DNA of 53,156 bases. Origin: a virus. The notes below the pieces were generated by a model that was not told the origin of the DNA, searched no databases, and saw only the letters and a list, made by a program, of their open reading frames with translations. Positions 30,589 to 39,130 of the stretch are shown here, one piece after another. The DNA is taken from IMG/VR virus record IMGVR_UViG_3300047494_000008, positions 1 through 53,156 of that record; one strand, 5' to 3'. Both the position numbers and the translations under genes were made by a program. Position 1 is the first letter of the stretch; each line of letters opens with the position of its first letter.

Positions 30589-32436
30589 ATGTCTTACGGC
30601 GCTCCATCTGGCGAGCCCCAGGGAGGCGGCGACGAACCGCCCCGGCCCATGGTCATCCGCGAACAGATCAATGCATCCAAGCTGTTCTTTCAGGGCAAGG
30701 ACCAGGGCCAGATCGTGGACATCGCCCAGCGCATCATATCGCGCCGCTGGGGCGACATAAGCCAGTTCATCAACGCCCAGCGCCAGCAAGGGATCGTCCT
30801 GCCCGCCAACTACAAATCCGTCAGCTACCCAGACATGGACCTGGAGTACACTCGGATCGGCAAGCAGGAAACGCTGAACATGATGATCTATCCTGAGCAA
30901 GAAAGCTCGGAAGAGAAGCAGGGCCACAACTACGTCAACGTCAATTACGACGGCTACGTGGCATGGGTCCACTGGCAACAGCGCGAGTTAATCAATGGCG
31001 TCCCCTACGTGGTTGGTCCGTTCGACATCTTCCTGAACGACTATCTCCTGATCGAGAAGTTCGTGCCTCGGAACCCATGCGGCGCTTACGTCGTGCTGTT
31101 CGGCAAGACGGCGCTGCTCTGCGAGAGCTACCAGGACGACGACGGGCGCACCAATAACAAGCTGATCCAGTCCAACCCGCGTGACACAATCCCTGCGGTG
31201 CAGCCGCGTGGCGGCTGGGGTTTCTACCCCAACGGTTCGTCGCCTACGGGCGTGCCGCAGAACAACGTCACCAAACAACTAGGGTACTGGATTTTCGACA
31301 ATACGAACCCCCTGAGCCCGACTGATTATATCGGCGGGCAGGGTTACTATCAGACATGGGACGAGCTTACACAGAACACAGGTGTCATTGTGTTCTCGGA
31401 AGGGCTCTGGTTCGAGACGGCTGAGGACTGCCCGATCCAGTATCAGGGCGGCAACACGCTCTCCTGGCAGGTGAGCCCCACGGGCGTCTCCGGCGAGGTG
31501 CGTGTGGCGGGCTTCGGCATCGCGGAGTTCTACAATCGCACCAATTTCCGCAATGTCACTCAATCCTGGGTAAGCAGTCTGCCTACGACCGACGACACGC
31601 TGGCGATCAATGATAGTCCGATCATCTGGCTGAGCGGCTACAATGAGGGCGGGTTCTGGAACGGATCGCGCATTGACTTCGATCTGACGCCGGGCGACGA
31701 CGACACGGCGTCCAATATCCACGGGTCGGTTAGCGACCATTCCGACGTCCCCCCTAACGGGGGGCCGGGCCTCAGCGATGACGAGACGGCGAAGCTCAAC
31801 CAGTGGCGCAGCGAAGTCATGGCGCTGGCCAACGCATACAACATTTCGCTGATCCCGCTCTACCAGGCGTTCAACAATTACTGGAACACGCCTGATAATC
31901 TCAAGCTGCTCAACCAGGCGAACAACATCGAGGGCTTCTGGCTGGCGTCCACCGACGCCAACGGCAACAAGCTTCCCAGCGTGCAGGACGATTACGCGCA
32001 CGCGCCAGGCGTGGGTCATATCGAGGTCTATGGGCCGGTCCAGCAATATCTCTGGAACTGGAACGCCAACTATAACACTGATGGTCATGCGGCGACGCAG
32101 GGCATCGCGCGCTGGTTCGCCTCGTTCAATCTCGTGACGCAGATGGTGGACTTCGTTGATACGGGGAGCAACCCTGGGATCGACTTCTCCAACTCACCCA
32201 CAGGGTCGTTCCAGTCGGTGACTGAGTTCTTCGCGTTCTGCGACGCCTACGTGAAGAGCCCCACGAACCCGATCAAGGTCAAGCAGATGCAGTACGACCA
32301 GATCGCGATTGACCACCCACCGCCGGTATATCCCTTGCGCCCGAAGGTGGGTAAAGACTACACCGTGTTCTCGTATCGGACGATCACCATTGATGGTGAT
32401 AATTGGTCCTATCCAGCTAAGTTCTCAAAAGGATAA
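30589..32436 (+). CDS. Unknown 615-residue virion protein
   Basis: ATG 30589 abuts the previous stop. The protein is rich in Tyr, Trp, Asn and Gly, without membrane segments or signal peptide. The first ~150 residues include a helical part (ISRRWGDISQFINAQRQQG), and the middle is beta-rich (WIFDNTNPLSPTDYIGGQGY). The Asp-rich insert DLTPGDDDTASN could bind metal. Composition fits a tail spike or nozzle component. No known family is recognised. Confidence 0.65.
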   Translation: MSYGAPSGEPQGGGDEPPRPMVIREQINASKLFFQGKDQGQIVDIAQRIISRRWGDISQFINAQRQQGIVLPANYKSVSYPDMDLEYTRIGKQETLNMMIYPEQESSEEKQGHNYVNVNYDGYVAWVHWQQRELINGVPYVVGPFDIFLNDYLLIEKFVPRNPCGAYVVLFGKTALLCESYQDDDGRTNNKLIQSNPRDTIPAVQPRGGWGFYPNGSSPTGVPQNNVTKQLGYWIFDNTNPLSPTDYIGGQGYYQTWDELTQNTGVIVFSEGLWFETAEDCPIQYQGGNTLSWQVSPTGVSGEVRVAGFGIAEFYNRTNFRNVTQSWVSSLPTTDDTLAINDSPIIWLSGYNEGGFWNGSRIDFDLTPGDDDTASNIHGSVSDHSDVPPNGGPGLSDDETAKLNQWRSEVMALANAYNISLIPLYQAFNNYWNTPDNLKLLNQANNIEGFWLASTDANGNKLPSVQDDYAHAPGVGHIEVYGPVQQYLWNWNANYNTDGHAATQGIARWFASFNLVTQMVDFVDTGSNPGIDFSNSPTGSFQSVTEFFAFCDAYVKSPTNPIKVKQMQYDQIAIDHPPPVYPLRPKVGKDYTVFSYRTITIDGDNWSYPAKFSKG

Positions 32437-32442
32437 CCAGCC

Positions 32443-34326
32443 ATGGGTCAGATTTACACCGAGACCGGCAACCCCATCTTTGGCTCGGCCCCCGCCATGT
32501 TCGCGCTGGGCCAACAGCTTGTGAGCACGACGCAGGCATATGTGGACAAGCTCATCCTCCAGGGCAACCTCTACAATCCTATCACGATCACGGCGACGTT
32601 CCCCACGCTCAACGCGCCGCCGCAGATCACGGAGCCGGCGACGCCAGCCCTCCAGGAGGTCGTGTGGAACACGCCCGGCGCTCCAGCCGCGTTCACGATC
32701 TTGCCGCCCGATCTGACGAGCCTGTTCCCGCAAGCGTTCGATGGCGTCGCGCCAGTCCTCAACTTTGGGTCCTTGCCGCAGCCCTCGTTTGGCGCGATCC
32801 CGCCCTCGCCCGCCGTCGATCTCAATTTCACCTACCCCGACGCCACGGTCAATCTGCCTACCGCGCCAACACTGATGACCCTGGACACGATCTCGTTCCA
32901 GGATTTCGTCGTGCCTGATTTCGAGGGAACCGTGCCCGTGTTCGGTCTGGTGGCACCCACGCCCATCAACTATGTGGAGGGTGCGCGCTATACGTCCCAA
33001 CTGTTGACGGACGTGACCAACTCGCTCCAGAGCGCGCTGACCGATGGCACCGACACGGGCCTGGACGCGCAGACGCAGCAAGCCATGAGCGACGCCGCCT
33101 ATGAGCGGGAACTGAGGGCCAACGGCAATGCGATCACGGAACTCGAACGTATGGAGGCGCTGGGCTATGCGTTCCCGCCTGGGGTGTACCTGGACGCGCG
33201 CATCAAAATACAGACAGAGACGGCATATACGCTATCGGGGTTGAGCCGCGAAATCTACGTGAAGCAGGCCGAGCTTCGCCTGGAGAACGTCATGAAGTCC
33301 CGTGAGCTTGCGATCTCGCTTGAGAGCAAGTGGATGGATTATATCAACCAAGTCTACACTCGGTTGTTCGAGGCGGCCAAGTACCAGACCGAGGCACAGA
33401 TTTCGGTCTACAACGCCCAGGTCCAAAGCTACGTCGCCCAGGTCGAAGGCTTCAAAGCGACGATCCAGGTCTACGACGCCTACATCCGTGGGATCGAGGC
33501 GCGCATCGCCGTGCTCAAGGCGCACGTCGAGTTCGAGACGGCCAAGGTGCAGATCAACACGGCGCTGGTTGAGCAGTACCGCGCGCAAATCCAGGCCGCC
33601 ATGTCGGTGCTGGAGATCGCCAAGATACAGGTCGAGATCATCCAGACGCGCGCCAGCGTGGAGAAAACCAAAGTCGATATTTTCGGCGCGCAGGTGCAGG
33701 CGTTCGTCGCCACGGTCAATGCCTACACGGCGGAGGTCGAAGGCTACAAGGCCAACGCTGAGGCGCAGGGGGCCATCGAGGGCGTCTACAAGACGCAGGT
33801 GGAGGCGTACTCGGCCCTCGTGCAGGCCGGCACCGCGCAGGCCAACGCGCGCGTGGAGGGCTTCAAGGCTCAGGTCCAGGGCTACGAGGCCACGCTGGAT
33901 GGGTACAAGGCGGAACTCCAGGCCATGGTCGAACAGGCCCGCGCGGCGTCGGAGTTCAACCAAGCTGTCACCGCCGAGTATTCGGCGCTGGTAGGTGCGA
34001 CGTCGGCCTACAACCAGGCGCTTACAGCGCAATGGCAGGCGATCATCAACGAGCAAATCCAGGTGGCCGAGATCGGCGTCAAGGCGGCGGAAGCCAACGC
34101 GCAAATCCAGATCAGCCAGCGGCAGATCACCATTGACGCGATCAAGGCTGCGGCCACTGTACTTAGCCAGCTTGGCGCTGCGGCTCTAAATGCGATACAC
34201 TTCGCCAACACCTCGAACTGGAACTCAAGCGACAGCGTGTCTACCAGCGTAGCGACGTCCACGAGCACCAGCACGGGATCGAACAAGAACACGAACTACA
34301 ACTATAGCAGTTCCGTTTCGGCTTAA
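32443..34326 (+). CDS. Long helical (coiled-coil) virion protein
   Basis: 627 residues from ATG 32443. After a Pro/Phe-rich N-terminal ~170 residues, about 350 residues are almost pure helix with regular heptads (AQVQSYVAQVEGFKATIQVY; AKVQINTALVEQYRAQIQAA). The C-terminal 45 residues are a Ser/Thr/Asn-rich tail. The pattern suits a rod or shaft in the tail, an ejected protein or a fibre stalk. It has no cysteines and no enzyme motif. Family function is not known to me. Confidence 0.7.
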   Translation: MGQIYTETGNPIFGSAPAMFALGQQLVSTTQAYVDKLILQGNLYNPITITATFPTLNAPPQITEPATPALQEVVWNTPGAPAAFTILPPDLTSLFPQAFDGVAPVLNFGSLPQPSFGAIPPSPAVDLNFTYPDATVNLPTAPTLMTLDTISFQDFVVPDFEGTVPVFGLVAPTPINYVEGARYTSQLLTDVTNSLQSALTDGTDTGLDAQTQQAMSDAAYERELRANGNAITELERMEALGYAFPPGVYLDARIKIQTETAYTLSGLSREIYVKQAELRLENVMKSRELAISLESKWMDYINQVYTRLFEAAKYQTEAQISVYNAQVQSYVAQVEGFKATIQVYDAYIRGIEARIAVLKAHVEFETAKVQINTALVEQYRAQIQAAMSVLEIAKIQVEIIQTRASVEKTKVDIFGAQVQAFVATVNAYTAEVEGYKANAEAQGAIEGVYKTQVEAYSALVQAGTAQANARVEGFKAQVQGYEATLDGYKAELQAMVEQARAASEFNQAVTAEYSALVGATSAYNQALTAQWQAIINEQIQVAEIGVKAAEANAQIQISQRQITIDAIKAAATVLSQLGAAALNAIHFANTSNWNSSDSVSTSVATSTSTSTGSNKNTNYNYSSSVSA

Positions 34327-34337
34327 GGAGATCAATG

Positions 34338-35534
34338 ATGGCTGACGGTGAAGCACCAGAAGGTTTCGACGCGCGGTTTAGCCGCAAGCTTGGGATCGAC
34401 CAGCAAGAGGCGGACGCCAGGTCTAAGCTGGAGAACGCTCAGGCCGCGAGCGTCACGGCCAGGTCGCCGTTCGAGAACGCGCTGACGGCGGCGCAGACCG
34501 CCTCCACGAACGCTACCGCCGGCACCATCGCCCCGCTGGCCGACGCCAGCATCCAGAACACCCAGGCGGGGATCGGCGAGGCGCGGGCGCGCAGCGGCCT
34601 CTATGGGGCGCAGACGACGGGCCTGTTGCAGGGCCAGGCTCCCATCGGCGTCTTGGGTTCCCGCTACTTCCGTGACGTCCTCCAGCGCGGGGGCTCGACG
34701 TTCGCGCCGTCGCCGGCTGGCGGCGCGTCGGGCGTCTCGGCCGATCCATCGCCCTTCCAGACCGGCGGCTCGGCGGCGGGCTTCAACCTGACGCCGCGCG
34801 CGCCCTCGCAGTATTCGCCCGATCTATCGCCGTTGAGCAACAGCGACATTACGATTTCGGGCGCGGGCAGCGGCAGCTACGACGTCAACGGTAACTACAT
34901 TCCGGGACACGCAGAGGGAACGAGCATGGTCATGAAGCCCAAGAAATTCGCGATGGGGACGTCGAGCGTTCCCGCGCCAGGCCAGACGGTCACGAACGGA
35001 TCGTGGACCGGCCCGGTCACGGGGACGCCGGCCCCGGCCCCCCTCCCGCCGACGCCGCTCACGGGCAGCGATCTGCGCGCCAGGCTCGGCCTGGGGGTCA
35101 AGGCTTACGCCAAAGGCACCAGCCGCGTGCCGATGCGGGGGCGTGGTGCCCCGATGATGGCCGGCAGCGCGCAAACACCCATGGACCCAGCGATGGCCCC
35201 TGGCGGCCTTCCTGGCCTATCTGGGATGCTCCAGGCCGCCATGGGCGCGAGCAAGGTCCCCGGTCGGGGGTCGGGCAAGGTCGATACGGTCCACGCCATG
35301 CTGGCCCCCGGCGAGGCCGTCGTGAACAAGGCCGGCGTGAAGCATATCCCCGGTGGGCGGCCCGCCATCGCCAAGGCCAACGCCAAGGGCGTGGCGGAAA
35401 TGAAAGGCACGCCAGGCGGAGCGCCCAAGCCGGGGGCCAAGAAAGTCGCCCCGCCCCCGCCGCGCTCGATGGGTCACTTTCAGCCGGGGCCGCCGCCCCA
35501 GCAAGTCAACACTGGTAGCAAGGCGGCTAGGTAG
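34338..35534 (+). CDS. Virion protein with LAPGEAVVNKAG motif
   Basis: 398 residues. Two ATGs overlap (34335, 34338); AAGGAG at 34325-34330 is better spaced for 34338. The start region carries the dispersed palindrome ATCAATGAT (34331-34339) across both start codons, so the site could influence initiation. Ala/Gly/Pro-rich sequence ends with VDTVHAMLAPGEAVVNKAGV, a motif often seen in phage tape-measure or internal proteins (D-T-V-x-A-x-L-x-P-G-E), although here without a long helical domain. The gene ends 8 bases inside the convergent primase gene. Confidence 0.65.
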   Translation: MADGEAPEGFDARFSRKLGIDQQEADARSKLENAQAASVTARSPFENALTAAQTASTNATAGTIAPLADASIQNTQAGIGEARARSGLYGAQTTGLLQGQAPIGVLGSRYFRDVLQRGGSTFAPSPAGGASGVSADPSPFQTGGSAAGFNLTPRAPSQYSPDLSPLSNSDITISGAGSGSYDVNGNYIPGHAEGTSMVMKPKKFAMGTSSVPAPGQTVTNGSWTGPVTGTPAPAPLPPTPLTGSDLRARLGLGVKAYAKGTSRVPMRGRGAPMMAGSAQTPMDPAMAPGGLPGLSGMLQAAMGASKVPGRGSGKVDTVHAMLAPGEAVVNKAGVKHIPGGRPAIAKANAKGVAEMKGTPGGAPKPGAKKVAPPPPRSMGHFQPGPPPQQVNTGSKAAR

Positions 35535-38442
35535 TCTTAAGCCCCTTCGCCAGCTTGTGGGCCATATCCACGATGTAACAGGTTGACCGCAACGTCTCTT
35601 CGCCCGGCACCCCTTTCGTTAGGGTTCGCCGGGTGATTTGTTTGATGAGCCCGTTCTGCTCGCAGAACGTGACGATGCGGTTCGCGTTGTGGCCATACTT
35701 GGTGCAGTATTCGGCGAACCGATCCGCGCGCAGCCAGACCTCTTTCGTGGAGACGTCGTAGCGGGCGGAGAGCGCGCCGAACGGCATACGGAACTTGCCG
35801 CCGATGTTGCCGCCGTTGTCGAGTTCGATCACCAGCGTCTCACCATGGATGGCGTTGATGTAGTTGGCCAGGATTTCGTGGGGCATCGTGCGCAACTGCT
35901 CGCCCTTGACGCGATCCCGCATCTTGGGCAACAGATAGTCGCCCAACCATTCCTCCAACTGGTCCATGTCGTAAGGATGCAATCCCAGTCGAAACGCAAG
36001 ACGCCCAGCCGTCAGCGCCGAAGCAATGCCCGCCGAGTAGAAACGCTCGTGCGGCGCGATCCCAAACTTGAGGTCGATCCGCTCCTGCTCTGCGCGCAGC
36101 TTGGCGTCTACGACCGACAGGCTCGGCACGATCTTGCTCATGAACTCAGGCCCTATGTGGCCAAAGTTCTGGCGCAGGCCGAGAAGGAAGCGGTCGGCCT
36201 CCCCCTTCGTGTGGACCAGAGCTACCTGATCGAATGGGACCTCAAGGACGCGGATCGTCCCCGCCTGACCTGCCACGCTGTTGGTGTTGATGACCTGATG
36301 CAGCGATGAGTTCGAGGTGACGCCGTAGATCGTGGACTTGAGGCCGCCCCGGTTCTTGCGCTGGCGGCTGTCCTGGGTCAGCCTGATCTTGCCGCCCGGC
36401 TGATTGACGGACATGACCAGTGCGCGCAGGTCGGTGGGGTCGAGCAGCGTCACCTCATCAATGAAGATCGGCAAGTTCTGGAGAGCCATAATCATGTCGT
36501 CGCGCGCCTTGACGGTCGCGCCTTCGGGCGTACCATTGATGACATACTTTTTGTAGTCGCCCCAGAACGACGCGCCCAGATAGATCGACGTCGATTTCGA
36601 GGTGCCGGTCTCGCCCACGGCGGCGACGATCAGGCCGTGCTCGCCCGTGGCGCGCAGGAGCGGCGAGCCCAGGCTGCACATGGCCATGAACTTGTGGGGC
36701 ATGTAGCTGTCGCGATTGTAGAAGTCCAAGAGCGCGATCTGGTCCTGGAGCGTGCCGCGCTGCTTGATGATGGCCTTGATGAAATCCGTGTGGCTGGACA
36801 TCGTGCAGTCCACGGGGCCTTTCTTGTTGACGTCGTAGGCGATGGTGTTGAGCACGAACCGGACGGGCTCGCCCGTATCGAGGGCTGGGTCCTCTTCGTT
36901 GTAGACCCAACCAAGGTGGTCATACATCGCTTGAGACTGGACGTGGTTCTGGAGGTCCTTGAGATAGTGCAGCATGAAACGCCTCACCAGTGTTACGTCG
37001 TTTGCGTGGGGTACGAAAATCATCTGGTCGAGAAGCGCCTGCATGAAGGCCGGCGGCGACAGGAACGATGACGACATGATCGTGAACGTGCGCTGGCCCG
37101 TGTGCGGTATGTCCACCACCCAGCGGGAGAACCCAGGCTCGCTGGCCGTGCCCTCGAACTGCTCAATCGGAAAGAGCTTGTAGGCGAGGAACTGAACAAC
37201 CTTGGTGGCGTTAGGGTTCTGCGGGTCCTGTTGATTAATCCCGCATCCGGTCGGAGAAGTCTGGAACGGGAGCGAGACGCGGCAGACCTCAACCTTGGCC
37301 AGCTTGGGCTGCGCCGCCGCGAGGGCTGCGGAGATCGTCGGCGGCACGGACTGGGCCGCCCAGACCTTGTTGGCGATGTCGAGCGGGTTGCGCCCCAGGC
37401 CCGCGTGCGGGCACCGCTGGCAGGCGTCGCCGCCGACGCTCAGGTTGATCTTGGCGCAGGACGGCGGCCCCTTGTCCGTCCACTGGTCCATCTTGCCCTG
37501 CGTCTCTTCCTCATCGTAGCGTGGGTCCCCGCTGGAGATCGCGTGACAGAGCGCAGGGCCGTCCTCAGCGTGCATGAGCAGGCCCAGGCCGGCGTAATAG
37601 TGCGGCTCGGCCACGACGCCGTTGTTGTCGCGGAAGGTCCGCATGTGCTCGCAGACCTCGAACACTTCCTCGCTGGGCGTCAACCGTCCGTTGAACTCGA
37701 CGCCCATGTTGCCGACGCCGCCACCTACTCTCGGAGCGAGGGGCATGTAGGCGGACCCAGCCAGCGTGGCGAACTGGGCGATCAGTTCGTCGGTGGGCGT
37801 GACGACGCCAACGCGCATGACCAGAACCTTGCGCTGAATGTCTTTCTTGTAGTTGATTGTTCCTGGTACGCGGAGAACGGAAGCTTGGTCAGTTGTGCGC
37901 ATCGGGTCAAAGAGAAGCCCCACGCCCTCAGCGATATGTCTGAGCTTGTCGGCAGCTTTACGCCACTCCAAACTCGGAAGCGGCTCATCAATGATCCAGT
38001 AGACATGCAGGCCGCCTCCAGATGAGACCACGTAGGGATCGGGCAGGGCCGTGTGGAACAGGAACCTGTCGAGACCGTTCCATGCGTCTTGCGCCGTCGC
38101 ATACTTACGAGGCTTGCCCGGCTCGTTCGGGCCGACGTCGAGATCGAAAAAGAACGCCTTGCCCTCGCGCATATTGTCGTGGTTGCGCCGGGTCTGCATC
38201 TTCCCCGTCTTGGGGTTCATGGCGCGAGCTACAACCAACGCGTGGACGCAAAAGAACACATGCTTTTTCTCGGAGAAGCACATGCCCTGCGCGCCCGCGA
38301 TGGCGTCGTCTATGTCATCATAGGCGCGGTGGGCGAAAACTTCGGACCCATCCTTGGTAACCCATGGCGTCGCTAAGCAGTAGGGGCCGGTCGATGGCCA
38401 GACAAGCTCCATAAACTCTTTGGTTGAGATCAGCGACGCCAT
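35527..38442 (-). CDS. Primase-helicase: archaeo-eukaryotic-type primase fused to ATPase
   Basis: 971 residues, ATG 38442. The N-terminal 330 residues carry AEP primase hallmarks: the metal site in AFFFDLDVG, the SSGGGLHVYWIID histidine motif, and LRVPGTINYK. A Cys cluster (CAKINL...ACQRCPHAG) may bind zinc. The central-to-C-terminal part is a helicase-like P-loop ATPase: Walker A GETGTSKST, Walker B IFIDEV, and a later RQRKNRGG arginine-rich element. Primase-polymerase plus ring ATPase in one chain is the phage alternative to a DnaG primase with DnaB helicase, so this is probably the replication initiator or fork enzyme. It starts just after the DUF5664 gene's stop (TGACCAACC before ATG). 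Confidence 0.85.
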   Translation of the reverse strand: MASLISTKEFMELVWPSTGPYCLATPWVTKDGSEVFAHRAYDDIDDAIAGAQGMCFSEKKHVFFCVHALVVARAMNPKTGKMQTRRNHDNMREGKAFFFDLDVGPNEPGKPRKYATAQDAWNGLDRFLFHTALPDPYVVSSGGGLHVYWIIDEPLPSLEWRKAADKLRHIAEGVGLLFDPMRTTDQASVLRVPGTINYKKDIQRKVLVMRVGVVTPTDELIAQFATLAGSAYMPLAPRVGGGVGNMGVEFNGRLTPSEEVFEVCEHMRTFRDNNGVVAEPHYYAGLGLLMHAEDGPALCHAISSGDPRYDEEETQGKMDQWTDKGPPSCAKINLSVGGDACQRCPHAGLGRNPLDIANKVWAAQSVPPTISAALAAAQPKLAKVEVCRVSLPFQTSPTGCGINQQDPQNPNATKVVQFLAYKLFPIEQFEGTASEPGFSRWVVDIPHTGQRTFTIMSSSFLSPPAFMQALLDQMIFVPHANDVTLVRRFMLHYLKDLQNHVQSQAMYDHLGWVYNEEDPALDTGEPVRFVLNTIAYDVNKKGPVDCTMSSHTDFIKAIIKQRGTLQDQIALLDFYNRDSYMPHKFMAMCSLGSPLLRATGEHGLIVAAVGETGTSKSTSIYLGASFWGDYKKYVINGTPEGATVKARDDMIMALQNLPIFIDEVTLLDPTDLRALVMSVNQPGGKIRLTQDSRQRKNRGGLKSTIYGVTSNSSLHQVINTNSVAGQAGTIRVLEVPFDQVALVHTKGEADRFLLGLRQNFGHIGPEFMSKIVPSLSVVDAKLRAEQERIDLKFGIAPHERFYSAGIASALTAGRLAFRLGLHPYDMDQLEEWLGDYLLPKMRDRVKGEQLRTMPHEILANYINAIHGETLVIELDNGGNIGGKFRMPFGALSARYDVSTKEVWLRADRFAEYCTKYGHNANRIVTFCEQNGLIKQITRRTLTKGVPGEETLRSTCYIVDMAHKLAKGLKTT

Positions 38443-38448
38443 GGTTGG

Positions 38449-39042
38449 TCAGCCTTGTGCCGTGCGGGGTGCGAGGGTGGTGGAGCGGATCGAGGCGAAC
38501 TCGTCCTCGGACGTGTCGCCGTCCGACTTGAGCGCCTTGATGTTGGCGCGGGCCGACGCCTCGAACTCGGCGAGGGCTGCGGGGTCCATCGACTTGCGCA
38601 CCGCGTCGGTGCCGGCGGCGGCGACCAGGGCCTCGATTGCTGTCACCTTGCGGGTGGTTTCATCGTCGTTCGACGGGGGCGGCGAAGCAAGCTTGCCCGT
38701 CAATACTTCCGCAAAGTCGCGGTCGTCGCGGATTGACTTGTGTTCGATCCCGTCCAGGATGATTAGGGAGCAAGCGATGACGTGGAGCAGGTGGTGTTCC
38801 TTACTCTCTACGTCCATGTCCTCGCCGCCTTCGTACCACTCCACCAGATGACGAAAGATCGCATCGTAATAGGTGGACATACGAACCGGCTGGAGCCGCC
38901 AATTCTTCGTGCCGTACTTCTCGGCCCCCAGTTTATGGACTTTGGCCAGTCGAAGCATGAGCCGCATGGGGATTTTACTAACGCAATCCTTTTCCCGCCC
39001 CAAGTATTCCTTAGGGTTTTCCGTGTTGGTCTGGTCTGACAT
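38449..39042 (-). CDS. DUF5664-type dATP/dGTP diphosphohydrolase-like protein
   Basis: 197 residues. The start at ATG 39042 (MSDQTNTENPKEY) has AAGG upstream; the longer frame to 39093 crosses the terminator and is rejected. The domain motif is clear: AKVHKLGAEKYGTKNWR, a segment with YYDAIFRHLVEWYEGGEDMD, and ESKEHHLLHVIACSLIILDG. The Glu/Asp/His set matches all-alpha NTP pyrophosphatases. Relatives (MazZ) in phages with 2-aminoadenine DNA remove dATP and dGTP, but PurZ is absent here, so a general nucleotide-pool role is more likely. The last 80 residues are an added helical tail. Confidence 0.75.
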   Translation of the reverse strand: MSDQTNTENPKEYLGREKDCVSKIPMRLMLRLAKVHKLGAEKYGTKNWRLQPVRMSTYYDAIFRHLVEWYEGGEDMDVESKEHHLLHVIACSLIILDGIEHKSIRDDRDFAEVLTGKLASPPPSNDDETTRKVTAIEALVAAAGTDAVRKSMDPAALAEFEASARANIKALKSDGDTSEDEFASIRSTTLAPRTAQG

Positions 39043-39061
39043 TGTGCGGATACCTTGAGTG

Positions 39062-39090
39062 AAAACGCCCCCACCTAAAAGGTGAGGGCG
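39062..39090 (-). terminator. Leftward intrinsic terminator after the SSB-like gene
   Basis: On the minus strand CGCCCTCACC (39090-39081), loop TTTTA, GGTGGGGGCG (39075-39066) form a 10-bp stem with one G-U pair, followed by TTTT (39065-39062). It lies 41 bases after the stop of the gene ending at 39131 and 20 bases before the start of the next gene, so it closes the unit driven by the promoter at 40969-40997. Confidence 0.85.
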
Positions 39091-39130
39091 CAAGCTACAC
39101 TAAGTCACGAGAATGTTAAACGGGCGGCGA

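Noticed and set aside
37102-38025. A 307-codon plus-strand frame opposite the primase
   Set aside because: No binding site and no domain; the primase frame contains conserved motifs here.
38449-39042. 2-aminoadenine (Z) genome biosynthesis
   Set aside because: A MazZ-like domain is present, but no PurZ-like adenylosuccinate synthetase or DatZ-like HD phosphohydrolase was found in the window.
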